Shown: positions 1 to 11,604, counted from the first letter of the stretch. The stretch is DNA of 28,598 bases from Coptodactyla brooksi (GCA_033557675.1 JAWQRM010000144.1:1-28598), one strand, 5' to 3'. Notes: a model not told the origin generated them from the letters alone. Made by a program: numbers and translations.

Positions 1-41
1 AAAGTTGGTGATAAACTACTCGTTCTTAGGGGGGTAACTCG

Positions 42-2338
42 TAAGGTGACCAATTGTCCTCCTTTGGGGAGGACAGCCCTTCTTTTGTAGGTTCTGTCCT
101 TCCTCTAAAAGTGTCCTCCTTTCCGATATTTTAAAACTAATCTGTTAATCCATGTGAGGGTACAGTTCGGTAACGGGCGATTATGCAGCGCATGCGCAGG
201 GTATAGAAATATAGACCTAAGGGAAATACGAAATTATTTCTTTCTCATTGAATATTATACTCAGGTAAGTACAATTCACGTTTTATTAATTCTTTAATTT
301 AATTTTATTCAACCCTGGTTTCAACACAAGTGTAAAATAATTTAAATATAGATTTAGTAAAGTTTTGTCGCTTTTGTTATTGTTTAGTTTTAATTATTAA
401 TTTTATTTATTCATAATCAAGAAAGAGGTAATGCCATTTCAACGAACAATTGAAAAAGGAATTTCCATTCCTCATGTCAAAGAGAGACACCATTGTTTTC
501 TGCAATATTTGCAGAGGAGAATTTTGTATTGCAGTTGGAGGCAGAGCAGCTATTACGATACACTTGAATACCAACAAGCATAAGCAATCATTAGATGCAT
601 CAGCTTCCAATACTAAAGTAACAATTTCTTTTAAAACTTCTAATTATTCTGAAGATTAAAAACGGTTAGCTGTAATGGAGGGAGCATTTGCATATCATAC
701 TATAATTCACAATCAAAATTTTCTTAGTATTGATTGTATAACTAATTTATTGAAAAAGTTTTACAATGCTAAATTCTCATGTGCCAGGTCAAAATGTGAG
801 GCTATTATGAAATCAGTATTTAAAAATTACTGTGATAAAATACTTGCAGAAGATTTGAATAATGCAGCATTTGTAAAGGTTTTATCTGATGCATCAAATC
901 ATAATGAAACCAAATTGTATCTAATACTAGTAAGGTATTAAAATGTTACCAAGGGCATTCAAGTAAACATTTTCAATTTAGAATCAATTGAGGGCGAAAC
1001 TGCTGAAATTGTGTCAAACAACTTATACAGAGTAAAAAATGAAAAGAATTTGAAATCTAAAGTTGTTACACTAACAGGTGATAATACAAACATAAATTTT
1101 GGTGAACGAAGAATAATCTCTATGTAAAATTACAAGATTTACTCCAAAAGAAAATACAAGGAATAGGTTGCCATGCCAATTGATGTAGAAGTAATAATAA
1201 CGACAATTTATATCTATTTTAGTCGTTTTACTGTTCGTTTGGCTACTTTAAATCAATTTTGTAAAGATGCAAATGTTGAATACAGAAAACTTTTAGGATA
1301 CTCAAAAGTTAGATGGTTCGCTCTAGCACCTGCTATAGAGCGTGTTTTACAATTATTTGAGCCTCTTCGTTCATATTTTTTAAGTTTAGACAAATGTCCA
1401 AAAATTCTGGAATCTTTTTTCAATTATGAATTATCGGAGATGTTAATATATTTCGTACATAATCAAGTTACTCTGTTTTCCACAAAACGATTCAAAAGAT
1501 TGAAGGTTGAAGATATTGCATAAGTCTTATTTTGAACGATTTTGTCCTTCAATATAAATCGGGATTTAAAGAAAAATTTATTCCTTTAATAACAAAAAGA
1601 AAATTGTCAAACTTAGAGGAATCAAATCCGGGCATAACGGAAAAGTTTACCGAAGAAGTGCAGAATTTTTACCAAACATGTTTCCAATATGTCGAAGAAT
1701 GGTTTGAAACAAATATCACAGGAAATAACAGTTTTCCATGGTGTTTTTTGACTTCACCTCAAGCAAATTGAGCAGATATTGAAAATTGTGTCGAATTTTT
1801 ATCGAAAGAAATGTCTGATATTAAAATCGATGACAATTGTCTGAAGAAATTAGAAGACTGAATGTATATTTAAATTTCGATAAATTAGAACAATGGGAAA
1901 ATCAACATGTTGACATTGATAAAAGATGGGTGGAAATACTTGACCATTTCAAAAATGAACACATTCCATATAAAAATTTTGTTATTCTTGTTAAATTTAC
2001 GTTGTGCTACCCTGGAACTGATACAGCAGTTGAAAGTTTTTTCAATTGGTAATGATGTTTGGACAAATGAGAAATTAAGATTGAATGGTGATACTCTAGC
2101 GGCAGCACTTACCGTAAAATTCAACATGAAGGATTGCTCCGAAAATTTCCAGTATATTGTTACAAAATGATATATCGACAAGAAATATTCATTCAACGAA
2201 AAATAGTCGCTTAATTAAATAATTAAAAGGAATGTAACAATAATACTATATAATACATAAATATTGTACTTTTTCTTACATTTTTTTGTTCACCTTTTCA
2301 TTGTAAAATATAAGAGAAAGTAAAAATTGGTCACCTCA
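42..2338 (+). mobile_element. hAT-family DNA transposon, degenerate
   Basis: Inverted termini are visible: TAAGGTGACCAATT at 42-55 and its near-complement AATTGGTCACCTCA at 2325-2338. The left end fits the loose hAT terminal rule (YARNG). A subterminal hairpin (GTCCTCC/GGAGGAC) sits at about 55-73. Between the ends lies a broken + strand transposase (separate entry). I see no convincing 8-bp target duplication, consistent with age. The family call rests on the transposase and the TIRs together. Confidence 0.75.
450..2170 (+). pseudogene. hAT transposase relic with N-terminal zinc finger
   Basis: Several + strand reading pieces in different frames read in order like one hAT transposase. 450-659 has a CxxC...H...H BED-like zinc finger (FCNICRGEF, then HLNTNKHK). 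675-941 contains AYHTIIHNQNF and FSCARSKCE. 1173-1523 contains LGYSKVRWFALAPAIE, and 1532-1771 continues the insertion and helical region. About 2010-2170 encodes the hAT C-terminal dimerisation segment (PGTDTAVESFF, then NDVWTNEKLRL). At least three frameshifts and several stops separate the pieces, for example after SED at 657-659 and within 942-1170, so it is non-functional. Its family is the insect/vertebrate hAT group with a BED-like finger. The frameshifted order and the flanking TIRs make the call firm. Confidence 0.75.
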
Positions 2339-2525
2339 TTCTACGTATCTTTATTTTCATCGAATTTCTGTTAAATATAAGTGCTCTTTTCAGAACAAGC
2401 AAACAGGTTCTATTTTATTACGGTTTCCCATATTTGTGAACTGCAGGAGATATCGTTTATTTGAAGTTAGTTATATTTATATGGCACATTGAACAAATAA
2501 CAAACCCCATTATTTATTGTAGAAA

Positions 2526-3635
2526 ATGCCGAAACCTTTAACAAGGTAGTCAAAAGAACTTATTGCTAAGTTGGTAAGCTATTTTGAAGCAGAACGTGAC
2601 AACGGTGGGCCTTGTCTACTGGTAGCTGCTAATAGGAGGTATGTTGTTTACACAGTTTTGTAAGGAATAGTAATGTTTATGTTTACTTATATGTTTCTAG
2701 AAAGTTGCAAATGCTGTGGACACTAGCTTAAGTGCAATTAGCTCTATATCCGAAGCTGTAAAAGTAAACCATACGTTAAGTAACACAAGAAGGAATGGAC
2801 AAAAGAGAAATGTGTACGGAACATTGATTCATTTAGGCAAATAGCAATTCACAATACCATTTACACCATGTACAGGAGTAAGGAGCATGTAACTTGACAA
2901 TCACGTTACCCCTGCTAAAATGCAACGGTACTTACCATGGCGGATTTAGTAGAGATTTGATGGAGCTACCTCATATAACTCTAAAACGTATAGTCCTTAC
3001 AAAATTATATGAGGAATAAAAACTCACAACAGCCCGAACAATTTGTGTTCTTAGATGAAACCTGGATTTTTGAAAATGGTTCCGCAAACATATTCCGTCA
3101 GGATAAGGTAGCCCATCTGTTAAAGGAATAAAACAAGAGGGAAGAAGATATATTATTTTGCATGAAAGGAATGAAAATGGATTTATACCTGACGCATCTT
3201 TAACGTTTTTTTTTTAATTTAAAAGAACTTTCTATTATCATTATGGATAATGCCAGTTATCATAGTACTTTAGAGTACTTTTAAAATTACAATTATTTGT
3301 GCTAGTGCAACTACATAAACCACCAAAAACCTATGGTACCTCTTCTTATCATTGCATATTTAACCCCATCGAGCACATTTAGGGCTTGGCAAAAACCTAT
3401 TATAATAGGCATATCGGAAGAGATAGGTATGGTGTGGACAAAGCATTGAATATGTGGAAAGAGGGTCCAAGCCAAATAAGTCCTAAAATGTGGTCAAGAA
3501 CAATTAACACACCGATAAAATAATTGAAGATTGGTGGGAAAGGAAAGTGCACATTGATTATGCAGATGCGGCAGCAGTAATTATAAATTTAGGAAAAGAG
3601 TCAGACAACAGTTGCGATGATAAGAAAACTTATGG
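2526..3635 (+). pseudogene. Tc1/mariner-superfamily (DDE_3-like) transposase relic
   Basis: A + strand relic with many stops. The N-terminal helix-turn-helix part starts at 2526 (MPKPLTR, stop, KELIAKLVSYFE) and is interrupted at about 2638-2700 by a GT...AG segment resembling a transposon intron. It resumes with KVANAVDTSLSAISSISEAV. Around 3045-3075 the first catalytic aspartate motif FVFLDETWIF is readable. RRYIILHERNENGFIPDASL follows at about 3140-3210, then IIMDNASYHST near 3240, and HIWGLAKNYYNRHIGR-like sequence near 3375-3420 after a frameshift. It ends with a DWWERKVHIDYADA-like acidic tail near 3530-3570. This pattern matches a common insect DDE_3 transposase group. It abuts a separate Tc1 scrap at about 3636. 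Confidence 0.65.
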
Positions 3636-3830
3636 GGGCTGCTCGTTCGCGATGTCTATCGTGATTGCTGTCAGTTCGCCACCACTGCTCAGCTGAGAAA
3701 GGCCAGTCAAGAAGCCTGGGACCGCGTTGCGATACAGCAGCTCATGAAATCGGTAGATTTGCTTCCGAAACGAATTAATCTGTTGATCAAAAGTTGTGGA
3801 AGATCCATTAAATATTAATGTTATATGTGG
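3636..3830 (+). mobile_element. Tc1-like transposase C-terminal fragment
   Basis: After frame correction the + strand reads QLRKASQEAWDRVAIQQ, then PKRINLLIKSCGRSIKY and a stop at about 3812-3814. This resembles the last helix and the terminal basic GGxTKY-type tail of Tc1 transposases. No catalytic region is present, so this is a scrap inserted into or next to the preceding relic. Confidence 0.5.
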
Positions 3831-4673
3831 TATAAATTAACAATTTATTGCACTTAAATAAATGTTAAATTTGTTATGAGGACCTAAATCACCTTTACGC
3901 TTTTGAATGGTCTGTTTTTGATTTTTTAAAATAACTTTTTTAAAACGAGAGATATCGATCAGAAATTTTATCTGATATAGATCAGAAGTATTAAAAGTAG
4001 TTTTTTAAAGTTGTGTTATTTCTTTATCGCAGAATAGCATGATGTATATAAAGGTATGAGTATAGTAAGATAAAATTCTTCATTTGATTTTTATCCTACT
4101 TTTTAATCCGATAAGTGCTAGGTTTCCCTTTAGACTGATTAAAGAGAAAATTGGCAAATCAGTCTGTGAGATGGAAAAAGAACAAGAACAAACCATAAAC
4201 ATTGTTTCTATAATGACACCAATATTGTGCAATACATCTACCAAGACAGCAATAATAAGCACAACCAAGGGACATCTGTCTTGAATCTACAATTGTTACA
4301 TTTGACAAAATTTCCAATTAAAAACGCTTTCTTTAGAATAAAAAAACACTTACTTCAGTCATATTTCAGAAATGGATCCAAAAACGAAAAATACAAGTGA
4401 CCGTAATCAAATCAAGATATTAACGAGGAGTTAATATATATACCGAAAGCGGTATCTTTAATTTTATGCTTTTATAGATCATGCACAACTAGAAGTACCT
4501 TGTTAAATGAATATAGGCAACCAGTTACTCAAGTCGTAATTTATATGTATACTTTTATGTCGAGCCTGGTATATTTAGTTAAAGCCCAGAACGTGAAGTC
4601 AAAAACTGTAAATGATGTGCATCGTCTGCTTGAGTATGTATAGAAACAAATGTTGCCAACATAACACGACAAA
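3831..4673. other. Intergenic, no gene recognised
   Basis: AT-rich spacer upstream of mRpL38. Two related phrases, GATATCGATCAGAA and GATATAGATCAGAA, lie close together at about 3950-3990. Short open frames here have no recognisable motif. I see no TATA box at a standard distance from the mRpL38 start. Confidence 0.6.
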
Positions 4674-7600
4674 ATGGCTACATCAATTTGGAAATTGTGG
4701 TACAGTAATTCGTCAATTAATACAAAAATATGTTCGAAATTTGCCGCTTCCATAAGATCTGGCCATCACTTGAGGGGAAAACCGCCTGGAGTAGCCAGAA
4801 CTCTTCGACAACGGCTTGAAGGTTACTGCGAACCCGTCAAATATTTGAGGTTAGTAAATGAGGTTATGTATGTTTTAGAACTGAATTATAAAGACCCAGA
4901 ACTATATTTTAAAGTAGATATAGGATTGCCGCCCCCGCAAAAATTGAGAAGTACATACCTTAAGAAAAGAATAGAGACAACAAAAGCAAATAGAGGAAAT
5001 GCTGAATTAGAGAAATTGGCAAGGAATAAACAGTGTAAGTTATATGTTGAAAGTTGAAAATTTGTCTTTCAAGAGGTTTAAATTAAGAGAAAAACACAGT
5101 ATTTTTGTGAAAAGCAGGGATATGTTTATTTTAATCTAAAATAAAGACTCTGAGGTTGTAATGGAACACTATATCATCCAAATGGCTGCCTTGGCTTTTC
5201 TCACAGGCGGTCATTCTTATGGTGAAATTTTTCATCACATTTTCGCATAATTGTGGCTCTATTTTGCGAATAACAGCTCTGTCATCTTTGAGCGCTTGAA
5301 TCATTATTGGAGCATAGGCGTAAACATTATCTTTAACTTAGCCCCAAAGAAAAAACGGCCCTTATGTACATAAAAGGACCTATTATGATATATATGTCTA
5401 TTTTGTATAAAATTTGATAGAAAGAGGTTTTTCAATATTCTGATCACAAATGTAACAGTATTTTTTAATAAAAATGTATAGAGATTTTTAAAAAAATTAT
5501 TTTTAACTTTCTTTGACTGTTACTGTTTATTAATTGCTCTCTTGGCATACAGTAGTTTACCAGTGGTGCAAATAAATTGTAAAATTAAAAAAAATTGCAA
5601 AATTTCACTAGCGAATTTGTATGGAAAATTAACGTTTTCCGATAAATTATATGAGGATTGGTTGAATGAATGCGGACTTTTGCACAAACACCGTAAATGT
5701 CCGAGTTGTGGTGAGAATGATGTGAAAGTTTATGGAAATCAGGGACAATGCATGGTATGGACATGTAATCGCCGCGCTTGTAGGCAAAGTAACAAAAAGT
5801 CATCAATGGGTTCTTATGCTGGCACGTTTTTCGAAGAAGTTCGAATCAGTCCTAAAAAGGTTTTCAAGTTATCGTATTTTTATCTTTACTAATCAGGTAC
5901 GTTTGAACACATTGCTTACGAAACTAAAATTACGATTAAGAACATAATTCAGTACATACAGTATTGCCATGATATTTTTGCTAAACATTTCTAAACCCAG
6001 TTCTTGATTTGAAAAACTCTATTCTGTAAAATTTCATACAAAAAATAGTGGGTCCGCTAATCTACATAAGGGGCAAAAAAAGTTAATGATGTTAAATAGC
6101 ACGATCTCGGCGGTCAGTTGATGTCTCCATTTCGAGAAATCACAAGTCCAGGAAATTTTTCATGCAACAGAGCAATTGTTCTTCAATTCTTATGTGAGGT
6201 AGACTTGATAAGCCTTTAAGCCAAGATCTTTATGCAAAATGCGGTGCAAACTGGCTTATGATAGGCCCAATCTCTGTGATCGTTTCGAAATGGACAAACC
6301 TGGGTTTTCAGGCACACTCTTAGTTACAGCGGCGATATTTTCAGTTGACCTAACCGGGCGAACACGAGTTGGTGTCTTCACATCACTAACTTGTCCGAAA
6401 CGTTCAAATTTATTGATTACTGACCAAAAGCAGAGCCGTTTTTTACGAACCGTCTCTGTGAAATTTTCACTACTTTTGTAGTGAATGTTCACTATTTCAA
6501 TGCGTTATGTGAGTTCACATGTGTTAACTATGTGAAGTACAGGACTTTCAAAAATGTCCAAATCCCATGTGACCGTTGATTAGGCAACCAAACTTGCAGT
6601 GTGGTAATGATTAAAATAAAACACCCTAACTGCCACAATATTTTTAACCTACTTCGAAGCAACCACATGATCTTGCAGTTCCGAAAAGAACTATTTTGTT
6701 TGATATTGACTAAATAAATGATACAGTTTTAATTAATAATAAATTATAGCAAACATTTTGAAATGTTCAAATAATGAAAAAATACTTAGTTCTTGTACGC
6801 CTATGTTTGAAATGTCAAGAGCTAGTTACTTTTTAGTGACACACAAAAATTTTACAATACTACCAAACTATGATAAAAAAATTCTTAGTACAGGAATCTG
6901 CATTTGAGTACGCGGGACTTGGATATTTCTGAAAGCCCTGTATTATTTGTCTTACAATAAAGAATTAATGTTTTAGTATAGTAAATACAGTACAAAATAA
7001 ATGTTAATTTATTAATCGTTAACCACCTAGGATGCTTTTCAGTTATACAGCTTCCTTATATCGGTAAATGAACTTAATTGATTAAGGGTTAACGGTAGTA
7101 TGGTTACTACATCAATTGTAATAATTAACTTTGCTTACTTACTTAACAATTTTTAGAACAAAAAGTTCGTTCCCGTATTTTTTTTTGACCTATTTTATTA
7201 TATGAAGATATTTTCAAATTCTTATTCAAGTTTTATTTATCGCTGAAATAATTCACCATTCGTATTACTTTCGTCTGAACTGTTATCACTTCCTTGAAAA
7301 ACTGCCTTATCTTCGATACCATCTATTGGTAAGGAAAGCAGTAGCACGACATTTTTCATTTTAAGGTGTAATAAGATACAAATTAATTAAATATTTATTT
7401 TTTCTGTATAATATTAGTCTTTATCTTTGGATTAGAAAACATTTTTACACCAATAATCTTAATGAAACTTCAACCCAAAATATTTTTAGGTGAAAAAACA
7501 AATTACAGACCAATTGATATACCCACAGTTCCTAAATTTCATATTTAGTCCTCCATACAGTCCGCTTCCTCAGCATTGTAACATTCACTACAAGTAAATG

Positions 7601-9352
7601 CGGTATGATCCCGGCAAATATTCCTTAAACAAAACTTACACTATCCTTGACTGTCCCCTCCTTTTAGCTGGACATATTTTGCAACTTTCTCTGCAGGCAT
7701 CCAAAGATGTGTTGACTTCATTACTCAGCTGCTCGTCATTTTGCTTCAAATGATCTCTTATGTTTCTTTTCAGTTTTGTTCTCTGTATGTATTCTTTTGT
7801 CAGTTATATTCCCATAATTACTCTATTTGATAATTACTGCATTTCATAATTACTACATTTGCTCTCAAGATTATCATAACAAGAAGACAAAAAAAGAGTG
7901 TGTACTGAATACGGTTTTACTTTTTCGTCCACTTCATCAACTCCTCCTTCCGCCTTATTGTAAAAGGTTACAACCAATTCTTTCAATCAGATCAGTTCTT
8001 TTTGGATACGTATGGCAAAAGTGTAGTAGCAGTATTTGATTTTGACAGCAGAACCAATCTATTATAAACCAGTATACCAAAACCATGTTAAAAAATCGTG
8101 TAAATTGATATTATTTTTGATAATTATTTCTTTTGCATTAATGAATTACTTGTTACATAAGTGAAGTTATGTTTCATTCCAGATATCATTGAACACGTTT
8201 CCTTTAAAGACTTATTATTGACTTTTTGAATTTATTATGAATGTTTTTAGTATTGGTAAATCTTGATGAAGCAAAGAAGGATTGGTTAGATAATGAAGGA
8301 CCCTACCAGATTAAAACAATAGCAGAGCATTTTGGTATTTACGATCATTTGTTTGGTGATGCGTATTTTATTCCTAGAGTGCCTTTACATATACTTTATG
8401 AATGTGAAAACGGGTGCGTTCCAGTGCATTATGGGAATGTCGTCAAACCATTTGAAGCTGTTAATAAACCGCTAATCACTTTTGAATCCGATAAAGATTC
8501 TCTTTGGACTTTGATTTTAACAAACCCAGACGGGCATTTAACTAAAAAGGATTCCGAATACGTCCATTGGTTCATGTAAGTTTTTACGCCATGAAAGTTG
8601 ATTCGTAAATTCATTAATTTGTAAAATGTTTTAGTGGCAATATTCCTGGAAATAACATTGAAAAGGGAAATGTTATTGTTGACTATTTACAACCTTTTCC
8701 TCCAAAAGGAACTGGATATCATCGACATGTCTTTATTCTGTACAAACAGGATAAAAATATTGATTATGAGTCTTTAAAAAGAGAAGGGAAATGGTATAAA
8801 ATCAATGTTTAATTTAATTAGAATATTTTCTATTTATATAATTTTTTTTATAGTTTAGATTTGGATCAAAGAACTTTTTCTACATTGGAATTTTACCGAG
8901 AAAGACAAGATTATCTAACCCCAGCCGGTTTGGCATTTTTCCAATCGGATTGGGATAAAAGCTTAAGAAACTTCTACCATAATACCTTAAGTAAATTAAT
9001 TTTCTAACTACACTATATATATTGTTATAAATATATTTTATTTATTTTTTCAGAAATGAAAGAACCAATTTTCGAGTACGATTTCCTACCTCCTTATATA
9101 AGACCACAGGAATGGTTCCCATTACGAAAGCCATTTAATCTGTACATGGACAAGTATAGGGATCCAAAGCAGATCAATAAAGAATTTTTGGAAAAGAAAT
9201 TGAGGCAAGTTCATCCATTCAAAAAACCTGATGCTCCGCTGCTTTACCCTAACGCTCAGTATTTCGAAGGATACGTTCCGAGTTGGTTGAAATTGGAGAT
9301 CAGGAAAGAACGTCTAAAATGGGGTAGAATAAATGATATTGAATCGAAATAA
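4674..9352 (+). CDS. mRpL38: Mitochondrial large ribosomal subunit protein L38 (PEBP-like)
   Basis: Structural protein of the mitochondrial 39S subunit, carrying a phosphatidylethanolamine-binding-protein fold. Five exons join in frame with GT-AG borders: 4674-5034, 8251-8575, 8635-8793, 8854-8990, 9054-9352 (1281 nt, 426 aa; human about 380). Exon 1 has a basic, mitochondrial-targeting-like N terminus, then HHLRGKPPGVARTLRQRLE. Exon 2 holds NLDEAKKDWL, GPYQIKTIAEHFGIYDHLFG and FIPRVPLHILYE. Exon 3 adds GNIPGN and YHRHVFILYKQ. Exon 4 has LDLDQRTFSTLEFYRERQ and TPAGLAFFQSDWD. Exon 5 has MKEPIFEYDFLPPY and YMDKYRDP. These are conserved blocks of the family in the expected order. An AATAAA lies at 9361-9366. 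Intron 1 (3216 bp) is full of transposons. It looks intact. Confidence 0.93.
5140..6490 (-). pseudogene. Tc-like transposase relic split by a Merlin insertion
   Basis: On the - strand, from 6490 downward, an open frame gives an N-terminal DNA-binding part (INKFERFGQV, RSTENIAAV, then LSYATLHRILHKDLGLKAYQ). After an internal deletion that removed the first catalytic residues, about 6195-6075 reads LLHEKFPGLVISRNGD then NWPPRSCYLTSL. The frame stops at the FF codons next to 6075. It resumes beyond the Merlin element at about 5355-5140 with FFLWG, a stop, VKDNVYAYAP, IEPQLCENVMKNF and HLDDIVFHY. This is the C terminus of the same insect transposase group. Both halves lie on the same strand and meet at the same conserved position, so they are one element. 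It lies inside mRpL38 intron 1. Confidence 0.75.
5357..6074 (+). mobile_element. Merlin (IS1016-like) DNA transposon, internally deleted
   Basis: Inverted termini are readable: GGCCCTTATGTACAT at 5357-5371, whose partner at the right end (6060-6074) is the complement of GCCCCTTATGTAGAT. Similarity continues inward to GGACC at 5376-5380 and GGTCC at 6050-6054. The flanking 8-mers GAAAAAAC and AAAAAAAG could be a decayed Merlin-size target duplication. A + strand frame at about 5600-5890 encodes the N-terminal zinc-ribbon part of a Merlin/ISXO2-like transposase (CPSCGENDVKVYG, CNRRACRQ, GTFFEEVRISPKKV). A shifted frame (5897-5993) continues EHIAYETKITIKNIIQY. The DDE core is missing. The element is 718 bp and sits in the Tc-like relic. 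Confidence 0.75.
6540..6940. mobile_element. 401-bp MITE with TA target duplication
   Basis: The left end CAGGACTTTCAAAAATGTCC (6540-6559) pairs with the right end at 6914-6940, whose complement reads CAGGGCTTTCAGAAATATCC. The arms extend about 30 bp with few mismatches. TA dinucleotides flank both ends (6538-6539, 6941-6942), as for Tc1/mariner-mobilised elements. I see no coding capacity inside. It lies in mRpL38 intron 1. Confidence 0.75.
6943..7530. other. mRpL38 intron sequence, no clear feature
   Basis: AT-rich. On the - strand at about 7250-7360 a short frame reads MKNVVLLLSL and later GSDNSSDESN. It might be the acidic N terminus of the neighbouring piggyBac relic displaced by rearrangement, but this is weak. 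Nothing else is recognised. Confidence 0.35.
7540..8060 (-). pseudogene. piggyBac-like transposase C-terminal relic
   Basis: Read on the - strand from about 7990 downward, the frame gives VTFYNKAEGGVDEVDEKVKP. This matches the conserved piggyBac block around the last catalytic aspartate (YNxxKGGVDxxD). After frameshifts, about 7700-7545 encodes the cysteine-rich C-terminal zinc domain: CRESCKICPAKRRGQSR, then CLRNICRDHTAFTCSECYNA, with a stop after MED. The upstream catalytic region is absent. It is a dead fragment in mRpL38 intron 1, opposite to the host gene. Confidence 0.7.
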
Positions 9353-10549
9353 ATGTTCGAAATAAAAAATATTTATTAGTGAATGTTTTTTTAGTGTTGT
9401 GATATAATTACTAAAGAAATTCAAATAATAGTTAGAATAGATCTAAAACAAATATTTACTTTAATAAGTAGCTTCCTAATTATACATATATGGAGCGAAA
9501 AATTATTAAAGTGCATAGTTTCAGACAGAATTAATCCTATAGTCTGAAAGGAGAGTGGAAATAATCCTGTTCTCAAATTATATGTTCAAAAAACGGCTCA
9601 ATTTAGTGTCATTTAGTGTCAGCATTATTTGTCATTGAATAACAGGGTATTGAACAGTTTCAATACCTAAGGATTAAAATTCTATGAAATATCCAACATA
9701 ATCTTGTAGTAGAGGTCCAAAACCAAAAGCAACGGACATTATTTTTGCACCAAACAAGATGACACGGTATGGACTAATTTATCTTCTTTCTGCTTAAATA
9801 AATATCTAAATATTATTGTCTGATTAGGATTTGATCCACATATAAATGTTCGATATTCAAGAAATTTAGCTGTACTGATAAGTTAGTTTTGCACATGCAC
9901 CTTCTTTGTTCAACAACACACAAATATGTCCTTCCTAGCACAGGTGTATCTCACTGATCTGCTCAATCAACTATTCTACAATAGTAGTTTTCTTATGTGA
10001 TATTTTCGTTATGTGAGGTGAATAAAGTGTCTGGTTTCCACCAGGCCAAATATCAAATTATGATTTTTTATTTATTGATTTTATTAGAAGTATAAATCAA
10101 TGTCCAACCCAATTGGATTGTTCAATGGAGAACTCAACCTAATTCTATGTTGAATATCCCTGCATTTATAATTTGAGTTTCGGATTCCTCAGAACCTCGT
10201 TTTCTTCACCCACCATGGGGACTAACTACGCATAAATTAAACTCATAATTTGAAACTGATTGGATTTTGACGAGTTAACAAATCTCCAGAATCTTTTCTC
10301 GGTGAGAAATAAATGAGGTCGTGAGAGGAGCATCATTACCACACTTTGTTACTCTAGTCATTGAACATGTACCTTTATTTGATTAATACTACTATTTAAA
10401 TGGTTTAGTTTTAGAGCCAGCACTTTTATGCAAATTGTGTAGTCCTTTGATTGAAAAAATTGTAATAATTTTTTGTTTAATAACCAATTATTAAACAAAA
10501 AATAACTAACATAGCCATTAATCGTAAAAACAAAACTTAGAGATTTGAC
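9353..10549. other. Intergenic spacer, no gene recognised
   Basis: Contains the probable mRpL38 polyadenylation signal (AATAAA, 9361-9366), a two-copy CATTTAGTGT repeat near 9600-9620, and a short hairpin GGTATTGAA/TTCAATACC near 9646-9667. No coding motif is visible on either strand. Confidence 0.6.
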
Positions 10550-10625
10550 TTCTTTGGCTTTATAACAAAGTTAAACAATTGTTAACACTACACCAAAACT
10601 CAAAAATACATGCATCATCAGGATT
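10550..10625. repeat. Dispersed repeat, copy C (short)
   Basis: TTTGGCTTTATAACAAAGTT followed by ACACTACACCAAAACTCAAA matches the start of the two longer copies near 22.9 and 23.9 kb. The similarity fades beyond about 10605. No hammerhead core is preserved here: a CTGATGA box occurs on the - strand at 10615-10621, but there is no GAAAC partner. Confidence 0.55.
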
Positions 10626-10639
10626 CATGAAGGATTAAG

Positions 10640-11205
10640 TCTTTGATCCATCCTGATCATGCGTTCGTGTTGACTTGAATTTTTATAGTTCTAAAGGAAA
10701 CAAAGATTCTATTCGTTTTGAAGGAACACCTCATGAATCTCTTAAAAATATTTATTTTGAGAGGATAATGAAGTAACCGAAATATTTAGCAATACAACCA
10801 CCTATCATGATATATTTTTGGTTTTTTTCCCTTTAGAGACAGATTTTCCTTCCTTAAGTTCCTATACAGTGTGTATTCTTGGACAAGGCATAGCCAGTGG
10901 AAGGAAACGCTAGAAACAGCAAGTAGGTAACACAGAAATAGAGATGAAGAGTGGATTCATCATCGGTAAGGCAACAGGCCTGCTTGCCAGACAGAACACT
11001 GCTATGCCTAATTAAATTTTATCTCCTTTAAAATTTGGTATTCAATATCGTGCCATCGGACCAGAAAACAAAAATCTGTTATTATAGTAAATAAAAAAGG
11101 ATTGTAAAAAATTTTGTCAAATAAAATAAATTCTAAAAACCCACTTGAGCATAAAATAAAGTAAATTGTAAATTTGAAAACTTCAAAATTATAAGTGGAG
11201 TTAAA
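10640..11205. other. Intergenic spacer, nothing recognised
   Basis: AT-rich with one more GC-balanced patch at about 10860-11010. Translations of both strands show no recognisable motif. Confidence 0.5.
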
Positions 11206-11209
11206 ATAG

Positions 11210-11405
11210 GTTACTTTGCGTAGTTAAATATCCTAACCTTTCATAGAAATTGCTTCTAACAGAAAGCATTTCAGATATGATAAGGTTAGCTACATTTATT
11301 ATTTTTAGCCCTCGGTAGTAAAATTTTCTGTTCGTGCATGACCATAAAGTTTCAGAAACCCCTGTAGATAAGAAATCGTTTGGGTATAAATCTGGAGGCC
11401 ATCAG
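11210..11405 (-). mobile_element. Tc/mariner-like transposase scrap
   Basis: The - strand at about 11325-11395 reads WPPDLYPNDFLSTGVSETLW. This resembles the WPPxSPDLxPLDFFLWGxLK block near the last catalytic residue of many insect transposases. Downstream at about 11210-11300 the frame NFYERLGYL could be the end of the same protein. Only a scrap remains. Confidence 0.4.
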
Positions 11406-11467
11406 GGACATTTAATACTTTGTCGTATTCGTCATGCGGTTTGGAAAATAATTTGTTTATAGTTATT

Positions 11468-11585
11468 TATACAACAAGGGATTGAAATAGTTTTGTCCGC
11501 GGGGGAGAAATACCAAGTACTGAGCCTGAAGAGCGAAGGACATAATGTCCCGAGCGGATAAGTCAGTTTAATCCCATGTTTTATA
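11468..11585. mobile_element. Foldback element / short MITE
   Basis: Arms of about 38 bp at 11468-11506 and 11548-11585 are imperfect inverted copies. The left arm contains AAGGGATTGAAA...GTCCGCGGGGGA. The complement of the right arm contains ATGGGATTAAA...ATCCGCTCGGGA. The roughly 41-bp loop contains GGACATAATGTCC. No target duplication was identified. Confidence 0.6.
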
Positions 11586-11604
11586 GAATATTTTATTTTT
11601 TAAT

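Noticed and set aside
4080..4284. Overlapping open frames on both strands
   Set aside because: Short, no motif, mutual shadows.
10605..10680. Second hammerhead (CTGATGA on - strand at 10615-10621)
   Set aside because: No GAAAC or GUC partner at a workable distance; chance box in a decayed repeat copy.
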